A stretch of 64,000 nucleotides of DNA from Calycina herbarum (Eukaryota; Ascomycota; Leotiomycetes; Helotiales; Pezizellaceae): the NCBI GenBank assembly GCA_001414485.1, contig LLEY01000160.1, positions 124,001 to 188,000 of the forward strand, given 5' to 3'. Position 1 is the stretch's first letter; every line of letters starts with the position of its first letter. Position numbers and translations under genes: made by a program. Shown one piece after another: positions 1 through 11,004 of the stretch. The notes beneath the pieces are model-generated. The model saw only the letters and a program-made list of their open reading frames with translations. It was not told where the DNA came from and did no database searches.

Positions 1-1277
1 CAATCATCTCCTTGATGTATTCTTTGGTGTGCCCATTGCCTGGTTTCTGGGGAGAAACCCAACGATCGGCACTGTCTCGGAAACCACCAATTCGGAAGAG
101 CTTATAGCCAAACTTGACGTTGCAAAGTCGCATATAATCTCTCCACAACAATTCGAATCGGATGCTCTTGGTTCCTGGATTCTCGCCCTTTCCGTAACCT
201 TCAATGTCTTTCCACTTTCCATCCTCAGTCGTTCCATCTTCAAAGGCCATGAGAGAAGTGTGAATTTGACGAGAAGTGATACATCCAAGCACCAAATACG
301 CAGATAGTTTTGTGGAAAACTCGGTGCCCATCAGGCCATTGCGTGTCTCCTTGTACGAATTGATTGCACCAGTATTGATCAAGTGCTCGAGGCGTTCCAA
401 GGCGTTCGTTTCGCCACCGAGAAATGGATGCGCGTTCGGGTAGTGGTCTGGACACTCGGGAGGAACTGGGATCAAAGGAGCCGCAAGAGGTTTCATGAGA
501 GCTTCCAAAAGTGCTTCAGGAGTATCTGGAATACGGAAAGGATAGTGTTGCGCGGGAATGTCAGCATCTGCGGGGAACTCTGGTAAGGACCCTTTGGTTG
601 AGGTGGGAAGGACAGGGCGTGGTGCATCTCGAAGAGGTTCGACTTTCATTCGATAAGTTGTAAAGACGTCAGGGGCATCCTGTGGTTTGGAGAAGGGTAG
701 ATCTCGACTGGGGAGTTTGATTAGCAAGAGGCTGGATATACCCAGGGAAGGAGACATACTCATCCTTGAGATATTTCTCGTCGATCCAAACCTTGAAGTC
801 GACATCGTTATCTTCGCATACCTTTCTGGTAGCTCTCTCGTCTCTCTTCTCCTCGACGCCCTCCTCGCCAGTCAACCAAACGGCTCCGACCTTCGTCTCG
901 TCGTCTTGGGCGAAGCCGGTGATGAGTTCTTTGACCACCTCGTCAAGCATGCCAACTCTGATGCAGAGGCCACTGCCAATCTCCTCCAAACTAGTCTTTA
1001 GATCCGACACACTTTCCGACAGAAACTTGACACGATGAGGGCCAGTTCGCCAAAAGCCTCCTACTTGACTTCTGGCTTCCGGGTAAGGGCTCTTGACAAT
1101 AGCATCGCCATCTGGAATGAATCCCTTGACTTCCAATTGCTGTGCAGCGAAGACGTGCAAGGGGAGGAGATGGGTGAATCCATGGTCTTTGCTCTCGCTC
1201 AGATGATGGAGGATGGGATTGTCAGAGACCCGAAGGTCTCTTCGAAGGAGGTAGATAAGGATGTTCTTTGTTGACAT
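1..1277 (-). CDS. CRY-DASH cryptochrome/photolyase-like protein (5' part, truncated by window edge)
   Basis: Blue-light/FAD flavoprotein of the photolyase superfamily, CRY-DASH clade, whose members repair CPD lesions in single-stranded DNA and bind an antenna chromophore. The N-terminal photolyase domain begins with NILIYLLRRDLRVSDNP. The FAD-binding domain starts near the left edge with ELLWRDYMRLCNVKFGYK and continues as FRIGGFRDSADRW before the window ends. One 52-bp intron (708-759, GTATGT...CCCCAG) joins KYLKDD to RDLPFSKPQDAPDVF, the usual family linker. The start is taken at 1277 (MSTKN). An in-frame ATG at 1370, directly after a stop, would add 31 residues rich in Arg and Ser that could be a mitochondrial leader. 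The 3' end of the gene is missing only because of the window edge. Confidence 0.93.
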
Positions 1278-2185
1278 CGTTGTAGCCAGGAAGCGCTTTG
1301 GTGCGGGAGAGCTGGGGGCGAAAGATCGAATTGTGGGTGAGCTCCTCCAAATTGAGCCAAAAAGGTGCATTCAACGGGAGGAGGGGTTGGTTGAGTGGTG
1401 TCCTAGAAGACTCCTTGGGAAAACCACTGTAGGGTGCAGCTCGTACTGCTCTTCCCTAACTCTTTGGTGTCTTGTATTGAGAAGGTTGAGGGTGAGGTTG
1501 GAAGTCGGAAGTCGGAAGGAAGTTGGAGCAAGATTGGAAGCGAAGGTTGAGCCAAGATATAGTCTGAAAATGACGGAAGCTAGGAGGGCGAGAGAGAGGA
1601 GGCAAGGATCCGCCGGTGGGGTTCTGTTTGATCTGATTCGCGGGGGGAGGGAGTGAGTGAAGAAGCGTGGGGGAATCACCAAGATGGAAGAGAATTAGAA
1701 TATTCGGACAGTCTTGGCACACAATAGTCCACAAGTAAAGAGCAGTCCAGAGGGGATTGCAGAGGGGGTTCCAAAGGGGATTCCAAAGGGGAAAGAACAA
1801 GGTAGGGGCCGGTATATAAGAAAGTAGGAGCAGGTTGCCTCGAAAGAGCTTGTCAAGAATCGGCTGGGGAGAAGAGGGATCCCAGTAGCGGCACCGTTGC
1901 AGATGCAAATGCAAACGCACTTGGAGATGAGACAAACAAACACAGAAGCCAAAAAGAAAGTAGCGATGAGTCGTCAAGACTGTACTAGTACTAGTACCGT
2001 ACCCCTCCTTACCCTCGTCTTCGCTGCCCCTCGAGAGTGGCTTCCGTTAAGAGTGGTCAAGCGGCAGATTGTCCAATGGAAGAGCTTTCCAGGTAGGGAC
2101 CGAGGGATGGTCGCTCTTGCCTCGTCCCCTTGACCTGGTTTCCGCTGCTGAGGTACAGATTACATTAGAAGTAGCTAAGCTGCTC

Positions 2186-2226
2186 TCTAGTCCTCTAGTC
2201 CTCTAGTCCTCTAGTCCTCTAGTCCT
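2186..2226. repeat. Tandem repeat, 8-bp unit TCCTCTAG
   Basis: About four and a half head-to-tail copies of TCCTCTAG. It is a simple minisatellite with no coding role evident. Confidence 0.9.
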
Positions 2227-2777
2227 ATGGTACTCTCTCCCACCGTATTGTATGCGCTTGGCCAATCTACAGTGCATGCGTCGGGACCCAGTCAGGAAGC
2301 AGAAGCCTCGATTATCGACACCCGATCTTCCTCGACCTCAGCGTCGGATTCTGCATTCTGCAAACGAATTTCCTTTCCCCAATGGAAATTGAAGAATTCG
2401 CAACGTCAACCTACTAGGACATGCTAGCGAGCAGCCACCAAACTGAGACCTCTCGTATCGACATCCAAATCGAGAAGAATAGATCTGCCATCGCCTTCAC
2501 ACATGGAGCCGGGTATTGAACCACCTGCTGGCGCCCCCAGAGCCATCAACCATCTCAACCTCAACCCCCTTGCGTCAAATAGCCTCGCCGCCACCAACGG
2601 CGTGATGGCCATATGCAAACTAGGGAGGAATTTGGAGACGGGATCGCGATCGGGTTCAAGGCCACGATATCTACAAGGATAAAGGTGGTGGAGGGTATAC
2701 TCTACCTTGGCATTAATTCTCTTGCCGTGATCCATTACTCGTCCAGCTGGTGGCGGTAGATACGATCCTGTAGCTGC

Positions 2778-2812
2778 GCGAGTTACTAGCGAGTTACTAG
2801 CGAGTTACTAGC
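2778..2812. repeat. Tandem repeat, 11-bp unit GCGAGTTACTA
   Basis: Three consecutive copies of an 11-bp unit (GCGAGTTACTA) in non-coding DNA. Confidence 0.9.
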
Positions 2813-2956
2813 TCATTTCCTCCTACACTAGACGATAGTGAGCGTGTACCTGGCAGAGTCTCGTTTCCCTCCAATGAGCAACTCGACCTCTGTGCTGCCT
2901 CCAGCTCGCCCGAGCTCCGGCTGCCCTGACTCCTGACTCCTGACACAGCCGACTAC

Positions 2957-3604
2957 TTGTATTCCTCCTCCACACGCCCGCCACGACGACATAGACGACG
3001 ATTCCAATCATGTCTAGTCATGTCTAGTCAGGTCCATTGTTGGATATTGTGGATATGGATGCATGTCGTTGACGAGCCGATCTTTGGGCCTGGTGGCGGA
3101 GCCCTTGATTTCCTTGCATCGGCGCTAGTGTCCTTCGGAGCGTGGTATCTCGGAAAGTGTCCAATCAAGGGACTGAAGTTGAGAGATCCGACTGGGGTCA
3201 AAAGGCTTGAGCATCGCTTCTTTTTTCCTCCTGTTGTTCTTTTCAACCTCCCTCTACCCCTCTACCAATCCCGAAGTCTCGCTGGAACATGGCGTACAAA
3301 GTCGCACGATGGTCTCAAACCCACGCTGAAAGGTTGCGTTTGTACCATGTGCTGTACACATGACATTCCAGGGGCTGCAAGACTACTGCAAAGCTTAAAC
3401 ATATCTCATCTCTCCCTATCCTTGCCAGAAGGCCTCCTCAACGACTCCACGTTACACCACTCCCGCATTGCAGATATATTCCCGGAATTGGAAACGAGCG
3501 GACAACGATCGTGGGGTCAGTTGCACCGTGTCCTCATCGTGGGTCTGCCATTGACTTCGCTCTCGGGATCGCGTCACTCGCTACGAATTTCCTACAAAAG
3601 ATGA
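2957..3604 (+). CDS. Doubtful 215-codon open frame
   Basis: An uninterrupted frame of 215 codons beginning MYSSSTRPPRRHRRRF. I recognise no domain. The composition is like translated non-coding DNA, and the frame begins inside a repeat-flanked intergenic region. It is listed only because it is the longest open frame between the CRY-DASH gene and the kinase. It could equally be chance, or overlap an untranslated region. Confidence 0.12.
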   Translation: MYSSSTRPPRRHRRRFQSCLVMSSQVHCWILWIWMHVVDEPIFGPGGGALDFLASALVSFGAWYLGKCPIKGLKLRDPTGVKRLEHRFFFPPVVLFNLPLPLYQSRSLAGTWRTKSHDGLKPTLKGCVCTMCCTHDIPGAARLLQSLNISHLSLSLPEGLLNDSTLHHSRIADIFPELETSGQRSWGQLHRVLIVGLPLTSLSGSRHSLRISYKR

Positions 3605-4210
3605 CGGAGACCTGGCAATCACTGGATCCAATCTTTCCGGAGCTGTGCTCCGTGACATGTTAACTTTCTTCTTGAGAGAGATATCTCCTGGCCACAAACA
3701 CTGTTTTCTTTTGCTACTGATGATTGGCGCAAAGTCATGTTTCAATATGCTACGGGCTGTGTTTCCACGACAACATTCCGTGCTAAGGCTGAAGAAATTC
3801 CATCAAGTTCTATTTCGAGATCTCAAGTTTATCAGTTCCCCTGTCATTCGATCACTCGTGAAGGCAGGTTTCTTGTGTTCTGTTTGGGGCTCTGATATCG
3901 TTCGTCAGCAAAGCTGTCGTGACCAGTCAAGTCGCGATATTCAGTGACCTCAGATCTTGGTAGTTTAGATTCCAGAGCAAAAGTCTGCCTACCTCTCACC
4001 ATCCCGTTTCCCTCCAGAACTTATCCCATGATCATCCGTAACCTTGTTTTCGGGCTAAAGGGCGCATGGTCAGGATACAAGAAAGAACTACTTGGTCACT
4101 GGTCGCTATTGTTATCGTGAGCTTCATTCTACGTGAGGCAAGATCAGTTCTCACAACTTTTCGGAGATTTGAAGATGTTACGATGTTGGATTTGAAAAGG
4201 AACGTGGGAG

Positions 4211-4246
4211 ATAATCATTGGTGCCCAATTGCTGCCCAATGATTAT
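4211..4246. promoter_or_regulatory. Hairpin with inverted CCAAT boxes
   Basis: An 11-bp perfect inverted repeat, ATAATCATTGG / CCAATGATTAT, separated by 14 bases that hold one more CCAAT. ATTGG/CCAAT is the binding core of the fungal CBF/HAP complex. The site lies about 850 bp upstream of the kinase start, so its target is not certain. Confidence 0.35.
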
Positions 4247-5090
4247 ACTCACTATCTTTGTTTCTGCTCAATATATAAATGATTTGAGACGGGTATGATG
4301 GCATGTATGACAAGGCGATAATGATGATGGCCATTGTGGTCTCGGTGAGAGGGAGAGGACAGGACGGACATTTCTTCTGACGTCAAATATCTAAATTCAA
4401 TCTTGATTTTTTTGACGCGTTTTTAGGATTGATGTTCCCGAATCCCATCCAAAATGTATTGATTTTGTCATCCTGAACTTCGTCCCCAACATGGCATCCA
4501 GAAGATGAGCGGATCAGGGATTATGTCGCATGTTACAAGCGAACTATGATGAAGAGAATCTGGGATACAGTTGACCAGCCTTTCCAAGTTGAATCCAACT
4601 ACCGGTGCACAGTCTAACGGCTGTCTGAAAAGGAAACTGATGAACAGTAAGAAGACTTCCTTCAAAGTAGTCGAGGCAATGGTATCTCCCCGGTATCTCT
4701 GCCCTTTTTGGATGTACTGTAAATTTTGTTTCATCGGATATGGGTGTTGTAGATATATATTGTTTGCTTGAATGCGGAATTATTAGTCAATGGAAATCAA
4801 AGAATGAATTCTTTTCGTGAGTCAAGGACAGTGAGGTGCTGTGAGTGTTTCTCAGAGTGATATTTATATACATCCTTGAGTACATCTTCTCGCCTGGTCA
4901 CGCTTATACCCGGCTTTAAACGACGGGTCTTGCCTTGTCTCCGATTCTCGGTCTTGCCATCTTACAATATCAGCCTTCTATCTTCATTCCTCACTCATCA
5001 TCCAAACCCCTTCCAAAAATGACAAAGCTCCACTACGATCTAGCTATCGCCTATTTTAATCTTCTGCACTAAGATCAGGGAGCTTTGAGA

Positions 5091-6835
5091 ATGGATGACC
5101 TCACAGCCTTCACGGATCCGGAGTTCTTGGCTACCCAGGAACATCTTTCCCGCTATCGAGCGGATGGGAGTGGGTATCTTTCTGTTGGCCTGGGCGATGT
5201 TTTGGGCGAGGGGAGATATGTTTTGAGGCATAAACTGGGGTTTGGAGGGTTCGGGATTGTGTGGTTGGGGTGGGAGTTGGGGTTAGTTTTTAATTTTCCA
5301 ATTTTTTCTTGCTTCTTCGTGTTTTCTTTGAACTCTTGGGTCTGGGCTTTTGAGTTTGTGCTTGGGTTGAAGCGAGAGGATTCTAGAGGTAGATGGGTGG
5401 CACAAAACTCTCGGGGGAGGAAAGAGTGTGGTTGTGAGTAGGAGAAGGGAAGCTGACACTTTCCATCTTGCCCGCCAAAAGGAAAGAACGTTGGGTCGCG
5501 ATTAAGATCATGAGTAAAGAACATCCGAGGTTGGAAATGGGGGAGGAGAGTATGTTGTGGAGATTGAAAGGGGAGATGGGGGTAGATGGAAAAGGTGGGT
5601 TAGGGGAGAAATATATTGTTGAGATTTTGGATTGGTTTGAGGAGAGGGGTCATGAGTGTTTGGTTTTGGAGGTTTTAGGGCCGAGTGTTGAGGATGTTTT
5701 GGAAGGGCTTATAGGAGAAGGGAAATGGAATAGAAATGAGATAGGGGGATTAGAGACGGGTGTTATGTTAAGGATTTCCAGGGAGTTGTTGTGTGCTGTG
5801 GGGGTGTTGCATGAGAGGGGGTGGGGTCATGGTGGTATGTATTCTCGATTTCTTCTTTTACTTGTTCTATTCTTGAAATTCGTTCCTGGTTCTCTTTCGC
5901 TATTCGAGTTGTGATCTAGGTATGCTCTTCGCTAACGAGAAGCAAGATATAAGCGCAAGAAACATCCTCTTCACAGCGAAATCCATCACCAACCTCGATC
6001 AGGACCAAATCTTTGACATCCTCGGTAGACCAGAAATCCACGAGTTGAAAAGAATAGATGGGAAACCATTGCACAGGGGCTTACCGAAGCAAATTGTTAA
6101 GGCTACGACTTGGGATCGCTGGACTCCTGATGATGAGGATATCAGGATCATTGATTTTGGGGAGGCTTTTAAACAAGGCGAGGAACCAAAGGTTTTGCGT
6201 CAACCGGGGAGTTTGCAGGTTCCTGAGTTGATTTTAGGTGAAGGGTTGGATTTTAGAGTTGATCTTTGGAGGATTGGTATTACGGTGAGTGAGATTGCCT
6301 TTCTGTATTTGGAAGGGAGCGTGGTGACGGAGTGATATGATAAGAGCTGACGTTTTGAGGGTGTTAGCTTTACTCTCTTGTATTTGGAGAGTTGCCTTGG
6401 ATGTACCTGGGAGACAAAACGAACTTGGTAGCTTCCATGATTGACTTTATGGGCGAGTTACCCGAAGAGTGGAAAGTGAAGTACGAGGAGATGAGAAGGA
6501 GGGATGGGATTGAGTGGGAGCCTTTGGAAGGTAAGTTCTCGTTTTTCATTAGACCTTGTATCTGTGATGCTTCCAATCTCCAGCGAGCGAGGGCCATGAA
6601 ACTCTCTGACTTTGAGATAGATCCCGAGAAAGGTAAACACGCGCCGACGAGACTGGAGCGGAGGTTCGAGGAGGATGTCAAGGACGGGTTTTTGAAGGAC
6701 TTGCTTCCTGTTATTAGGGGCTTGATGCAGTTTAAAGCCGAGGATAGGATCTCGGCTACTGAAGCACTCGAGATGGTAAGGGGGATTGAAAAAAAGTATG
6801 CGGAAGAATACGGAAAAGAGAAAGGGGAAGACTGA
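5091..6835 (+). CDS. SRPK-like serine/threonine protein kinase, five exons
   Basis: Predicted 430-aa kinase resembling the SR-protein kinase family, which is expanded in filamentous fungi. Exons: 5091-5281, 5482-5834, 5947-6284, 6368-6530, 6588-6835; all phases close. Visible motifs: glycine loop KLGFGGFGIVWLG; ATP lysine in RWVAIKIM; catalytic loop HGDISARNIL made by joining exons 2 and 3 (HGD in place of HRD); metal-binding DFG in IIDFGEAF; an activation-segment end VPELILGE; and the LWRIG helix followed by LYSLVFGELPW. The start is the ATG at 5091; the frame is open slightly further upstream but without an ATG. Intron 4 is a multiple of three and open, so an unspliced form would add 19 residues. 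The first intron (200 bp) is long for this window. The substrate is unknown; SR-type splicing or stress substrates are inferred only from the family. Confidence 0.85.
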
Positions 6836-7570
6836 GATTTTGGAGGTTCTTTGAGTTGCTAATACCCCACATTATTTTACGGTTTTTCTTCTCGATTTAA
6901 TCCTCTTACCAACATATCTTGCTCTCTAGTCGTGTCACTGACAAGTATGTGACAGCGAGCGATGTCGTCAAGTGATATTTCGTCGTTGAGATGTTTCAAT
7001 AGTAGGCGGAGTCCAGCGGGAGCATCTGCAAAAATATTTCTGTTTTCCTATTTGTTTATTTGCGTTTATCTCATATGTAATATGTGCGTCTTTGCAGAGT
7101 TGGTGGAGATTGAGGCACTCGTCGGTAGTGCCAGTTTGGTAGGCTATAATTTTCAGAATGATTTGCGTCTGGGAACTTAGCTTTCAAAGATAGGAAGGGA
7201 AGTGGGTGAGTGGTTTGCTTTTATTTCATCGTCATTTGAGCATGAAAGGTTCTACAGCAACTTTTCATGATCGACATAACATTTCTTCTCACAACTTATC
7301 TGGTGGTTAAATTTCAGACTGCAAGAGTGTCACTTCTTTCAAGAACATAAGTTAGTTATACTCTAGGCCGTCACGTATTAAAAGATTAGTTGTGCAAGTA
7401 CTTAAAAGGAACATCTCAGTTGAGAGGGTCTGGCATTTTGATTGACAAATATGATTTGAAGTGATGTAGACCGGCAATAAGTGCTTTTCTCTTGCTACAA
7501 TCTAAATCCCAGATTGTTTCTCACAAGATGGCATTCACCTCACCCAGTCCTGATCCATTCCATTCACTTT
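6836..7570. other. Intergenic, no gene seen
   Basis: About 730 bases between the kinase and gene A1. A 72-codon open frame at 6962-7180 has no recognisable content. The stretch presumably carries the 3' ends of both converging genes. Confidence 0.5.
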
Positions 7571-8014
7571 TTAGGCTTCTAGGTAGTGGGCAAACGTCAA
7601 ATCCTTTGGCACAGCACCTGCTTGATCTTTGCGGCTCATCACCAAATCAAAAATCGACATACCCATTCCTTCCATTATCTTGCTCCAACCTGTCGGTGTA
7701 TAACCAAAAAGGCTTGGCCCAAATCCCTTGAACCGCTCCGCTCTCTTCCGAGCTTTGGATTCCGGGAGATTACCGTGTTCAACGAGGACAGAGGTAATCC
7801 ACTCTCTGCATTGATGGTTCGACCAAAGCCATTGTGGAACGTCGGTTGCTTTGATTTGTCGTTCTTGGGGTACCTGAGCTTGGTCTTGAACTTGGACGTT
7901 GGTGTAAGGTGGTGGGGGTGCGAATTCGGTGGTAGAGAGGTTGTTCTTTTTAGTGAACAATTGACGGAAGAATGAGGGTATTGATTTTGTTCCTTCCTTC
8001 GAGGTTTGCGTCAT
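7571..8014 (-). CDS. Small PPxY + SAM-like protein, copy A1 (intact)
   Basis: Predicted 147-aa protein (149 if the ATG at 8020 is used; 8014 aligns with the start of copy B2). The N-terminal 35 residues are basic (SFFRQLFTKKN), followed by APPPPYTN, a PPxY motif of the type bound by WW domains of Rsp5/Nedd4 ubiquitin ligases. The C-terminal 90 residues (VPQWLWSNHQCREWI, RFKGFGPSLFGYT, GMGMSIFDLVMSRK, GAVPKDLTFAHY) have the spacing of a SAM-like helical domain. No signal peptide or membrane segment is seen. It is the only intact member of a four-copy local family (A1, B1, A2, B2), and unlike A2 it has no intron in the SAM-like part. A role as a ubiquitin-ligase adaptor or signalling scaffold is inference from motifs; the function is unknown. 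Confidence 0.7.
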   Translation of the reverse strand: MTQTSKEGTKSIPSFFRQLFTKKNNLSTTEFAPPPPYTNVQVQDQAQVPQERQIKATDVPQWLWSNHQCREWITSVLVEHGNLPESKARKRAERFKGFGPSLFGYTPTGWSKIMEGMGMSIFDLVMSRKDQAGAVPKDLTFAHYLEA

Positions 8015-8224
8015 GGTCATAGATAGTTACCCGTAGAGGGATAACCCTGAACTGCTCTTTTTTTGTTCTTAGTTTGTAGGAAAGATGGAGATTTGGTGAC
8101 GCTATGGGGGATGGGAGGGAAGGGATGAAGGATAAAGGATGGGAATAAAATGTTGCTTACCAGTTTGTGTAGGGGCTCGGTGAAGGTGCAGCGGGGGGTT
8201 GGATGAGTGTCGAGGGCTCCGATG

Positions 8225-8402
8225 TTGCCAGGTGAGAGGCAAAGGTAGTGGAATTTGCCAGTATCAAGATGGCAGTAAAAGTATAGCACAGAGCAAACCT
8301 ATCTGTGTGCTATATACGGGGGTATTTATAGACAGTAAGTACGCTAGTCCCAGTTAGGCAGCTGCATGTACCACACTACTTATGTTAGGTGAATACAAAA
8401 CC
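8225..8402 (-). promoter_or_regulatory. Promoter of copy A1, duplicated at copy A2
   Basis: This upstream stretch is conserved with 11950-12090 upstream of copy A2: both share TTTATAGACAGTAAGT, CGCTAG.CCCA.TTA and TAGGTGAATA.AAAC in the same order. A TATA box (TATAAATACC) lies at 8330-8321 on the minus strand. The conservation shows that the duplication carried the promoter as well as the coding region. Confidence 0.55.
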
Positions 8403-9025
8403 TTCACCTGTCAGCATCCCCTCAGCTAAAATGCCATCCATGGTGAGCTGCTCAATATTATTTGGGTAGTCCATGGGGTTTGCTTTACGATTTGGAAATA
8501 TTTAAGATGAAATGCATCACTATTATTTTTGGTTTCTACCCTCTCGATGTTAAATTGTTTTTTGTGCTTTCAAAACGTTTCTCTTTAGAAAGTCTAGTAG
8601 TTAGCTGAGCTTCCATATAAGTTGTAATCTTTCCGCCCAGAAACATTGAGAATACTTGATGCCTTGTGAGAAGAATTGGTAATTTGAGTACTTGGGAAAA
8701 CATTTCGGATGGATGGACCTGGGTTTCGCATGAATAATCCCCCGAAAATCTTGTAACTTTTGAAGTGACGAAGATGATTATCCATTTTCTGTAATTTTCC
8801 TTGAAATATCAAGTTTATTGCACTCCTAAAATAATGGTGTTTCTAGTTGCTCCCCAACAAAACTTCATTGCCGCCTTTATCGTCTTCTTCGCTTCCACTC
8901 AAGGTTTTTCATATAATCTCAATCAAAGGTTCTTTTCTAGTAGAAGTGCTCCGAATGATACAGCTTTCGTAATTGCCCAGACAACGTCCTGCGTTACTAC
9001 TTCCAAAATCCTACCTCTTCTTTTC
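8403..9025. other. Spacer between copies A1 and B1
   Basis: AT-rich, with no recognisable gene. Short open frames on both strands (for example 8594-8812 and 8801-9106) overlap the decayed 3' side of copy B1 and show no motifs. Confidence 0.45.
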
Positions 9026-9268
9026 CTAATAGTTTTTCTTTTCATTTCCGGAGTAGTGGGGATAGGTAACTGTTCTTGGCAAAGCCCCAGGTTGCGGATG
9101 CTGTAATTTTTGGTTTCTCGGTTATTGGGTTTGTATTTGGAGTTGGACTTTAACATCGTTGTAAGGTGGTGGCAGTGATGGTGATGATGATGATAGTGAA
9201 GACTCGTTCTTAGAATTGAATAATCGTCGAAAGAATGATGGCTTGGTTTTTCTCTCTTCTTTTGTCAT
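9026..9268 (-). pseudogene. Copy B1 of the PPxY/SAM-like family, internally deleted
   Basis: The N-terminal part reads MTKEERKTKPSFFRRLF, then a serine run and SLPPPYNDV, clearly homologous to copies A1 and A2, and stops after 48 codons at 9122. Downstream, the same strand still encodes QPGALPRTVTYPHYS, matching the family C-terminus (GGLPKSVTFPYY in A2), ending at 9026. The SAM-like centre (VPQWLWSN to KGFGP) is missing, so a deletion of roughly 200 bp joined the two ends. The 48-codon frame itself is open and could still make a short PPxY peptide. Its upstream region resembles that of B2, not A1 or A2. Confidence 0.75.
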
Positions 9269-10096
9269 GGCTGCAATAATTGTTTGTTGACCACGGTTGT
9301 AATGTGCTTCTTTTAAGGAATTGTAGAGAATTCCAAGTAAATGATATGGGAATTTCTTGATGGATATGTAACTTCAACTGTTTCAAAAATACGGTACTGT
9401 ACATTTCTAAAGACGTAGTCCGAGAAGAATAACTGCCGCGAATATACTATATTAGCAACGAATGCGAAGACCATCCTCAAAAAGTACAAGTAAGCTGCTT
9501 AGCAGTTCCACTTTTCATCAACTAAAACTCGCTAAGTTTCAAAACTAAAGTAGCCTGGATTGGTAACAATTTATACATTTTGTGCGGATATTTGTTATGC
9601 GTAAACAAACAACAAAGCCTGATGGGTCTTTACCACCATATATAAGAACTTCAAAACCAAGGAAAATGTAAAGCGGTGTCGTCAATTTCCTCTTGAAGAT
9701 GATTTACTCGTAGACCTCCCCCGCTGGGGGCAATTTGCCAAGTAATTACTTCCCATGTTTCGGGCTTCTTTTATGTGTAGTTTGTTATTACTAGTATTTA
9801 CTTAGTAGTAGAAATATTAAGTTTTATACTTAAATCACCATTACTTAATGCTTAAAGGAGTATCAACGTACCTAACTCGACGCAAACAATATAAAAAAGT
9901 TTAAAACTCAGGGGAATAGTCAATTAGTATTCTCCGCATTTAGTCGTATTTTTGTTATATTTTTGTAATTAGTTGTTGTTAAGTTTTTACGTTGCGATTT
10001 TAGTAGGGTCGGAAGTAATGGTGCCACTTTCCTTGTCCACCGCGAGCCTGGGACTGCACTGGGCGCCAGCGCTTCGAAAAGTTTAACTGCGATTCC
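9269..10096. other. AT-rich spacer upstream of copy B1
   Basis: The first 300 bases hold the B1 upstream region, which shares GCTCCACTTTTTATCA-like and CTCGCTAA sequence with the upstream region of B2. The rest is AT-rich DNA with no gene visible, up to the MITE at 10100. Confidence 0.45.
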
Positions 10097-10099
10097 TTA

Positions 10100-10541
10100 G
10101 GGCCTGTTTGGCTCGTGCATATTTAGGATATGCACCACCAAAAATCATCAGGTAAGATTTATATATATACACCAAATCTAGCCATGCACTAGTGTTTGGC
10201 ATACACATTTGAAAGTGATGCAAATCCTTCGTTTAATCTCATATATCTTAGTACATATATAAATAGGATATACACTACCAAAAAAAGATTAGGACCTTAA
10301 GAGGTGTAAATCTTTAAATCTTTATACATATATTTTCTTACTGCTATTAAGACACCCATTTCAGCACTTAGTGCCACTCACTAAGAATGTGCACCAGGAT
10401 GTGTACCACGAGCCAAACAACCACTCAATATATTAAGAAACAATTAATAATATGCACCAACTTATACGAGGTCAATATTTAGGACATCTCGTTAGATATC
10501 TATATATATATTTAAATAATTTAAGCGAGCCAAACAGGCCC
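10100..10541. mobile_element. MITE, Tourist/Harbinger-like, TTA target duplication
   Basis: A 442-bp non-coding element. Its ends are exact inverted repeats (GGGCCTGTTTGGCTCG at 10100; CGAGCCAAACAGGCCC ending at 10541), and it is flanked by TTA on both sides (10097-10099 and 10542-10544). A 3-bp TTA/TAA duplication together with a GGGCCTGTTTGG terminus is typical of PIF/Harbinger-derived MITEs. A third, diverged copy of the terminus lies inside at about 10408-10424, which suggests a nested or composite structure. Confidence 0.75.
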
Positions 10542-10544
10542 TTA

Positions 10545-11004
10545 GTTTGCGAAACTCGTAAGAGAAATGAGCAAAACACTGCGAACGCCTACTTTACTTT
10601 TAATTGTACGAAACAGTTTAGAATAATCTACAAACATTGTCCGAGAAGGTTTGGGAGAACTAGCAAGTCGGTTTGTTGATTCTCCTAACTTCTCTAGGAC
10701 AATATTGGCAGCTTTGTGAGATTTACCCGTTCGCAGAGCTTTGTATATGCGGGGAGTGGTTTTAAGTGACATCGTATATATTTTTTTATTATCTAATTAT
10801 TTTAATAATATATTCCGTAATCGTTTAGCTTGTGGTGAACAATATTCGGCATCTTTCGTAGAACACTAAGATTTAGCTGAGTTATGCAAGTAAATATCCA
10901 ATTATCGTGTTTTAAACAATAATTAGATAATTGCTTTTTTGGTAAGGATAATCTTTTACATAAATATCGTATAATTTGAATGAATATCCCGCCATTTATT
11001 GAGT
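10545..11004. other. Spacer between MITE-like repeats
   Basis: AT-rich sequence without a recognisable gene. A 76-codon open frame at 10542-10772 (-) has no known motif. Confidence 0.4.

Larger units (their letters stand above)
1371..5090. other. Gene-poor stretch upstream of CRY-DASH and the kinase
   Basis: No recognisable protein is seen in this 3.7 kb. Open frames exist, the longest being 215 codons at 2957-3604 (+), but they have no family motif, no clear intron structure and no codon signal I can defend. The stretch holds two short tandem repeats (2186-2226 and 2778-2812), a hairpin with CCAAT boxes (4211-4246), and presumably the promoters of the genes on either side. Confidence 0.5.

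Noticed and set aside
1371..1977. Minus-strand open frames upstream of the CRY-DASH start
   Set aside because: One ends in a stop directly before the 1370 ATG and has no domain; more likely 5' UTR and promoter of the CRY-DASH gene.
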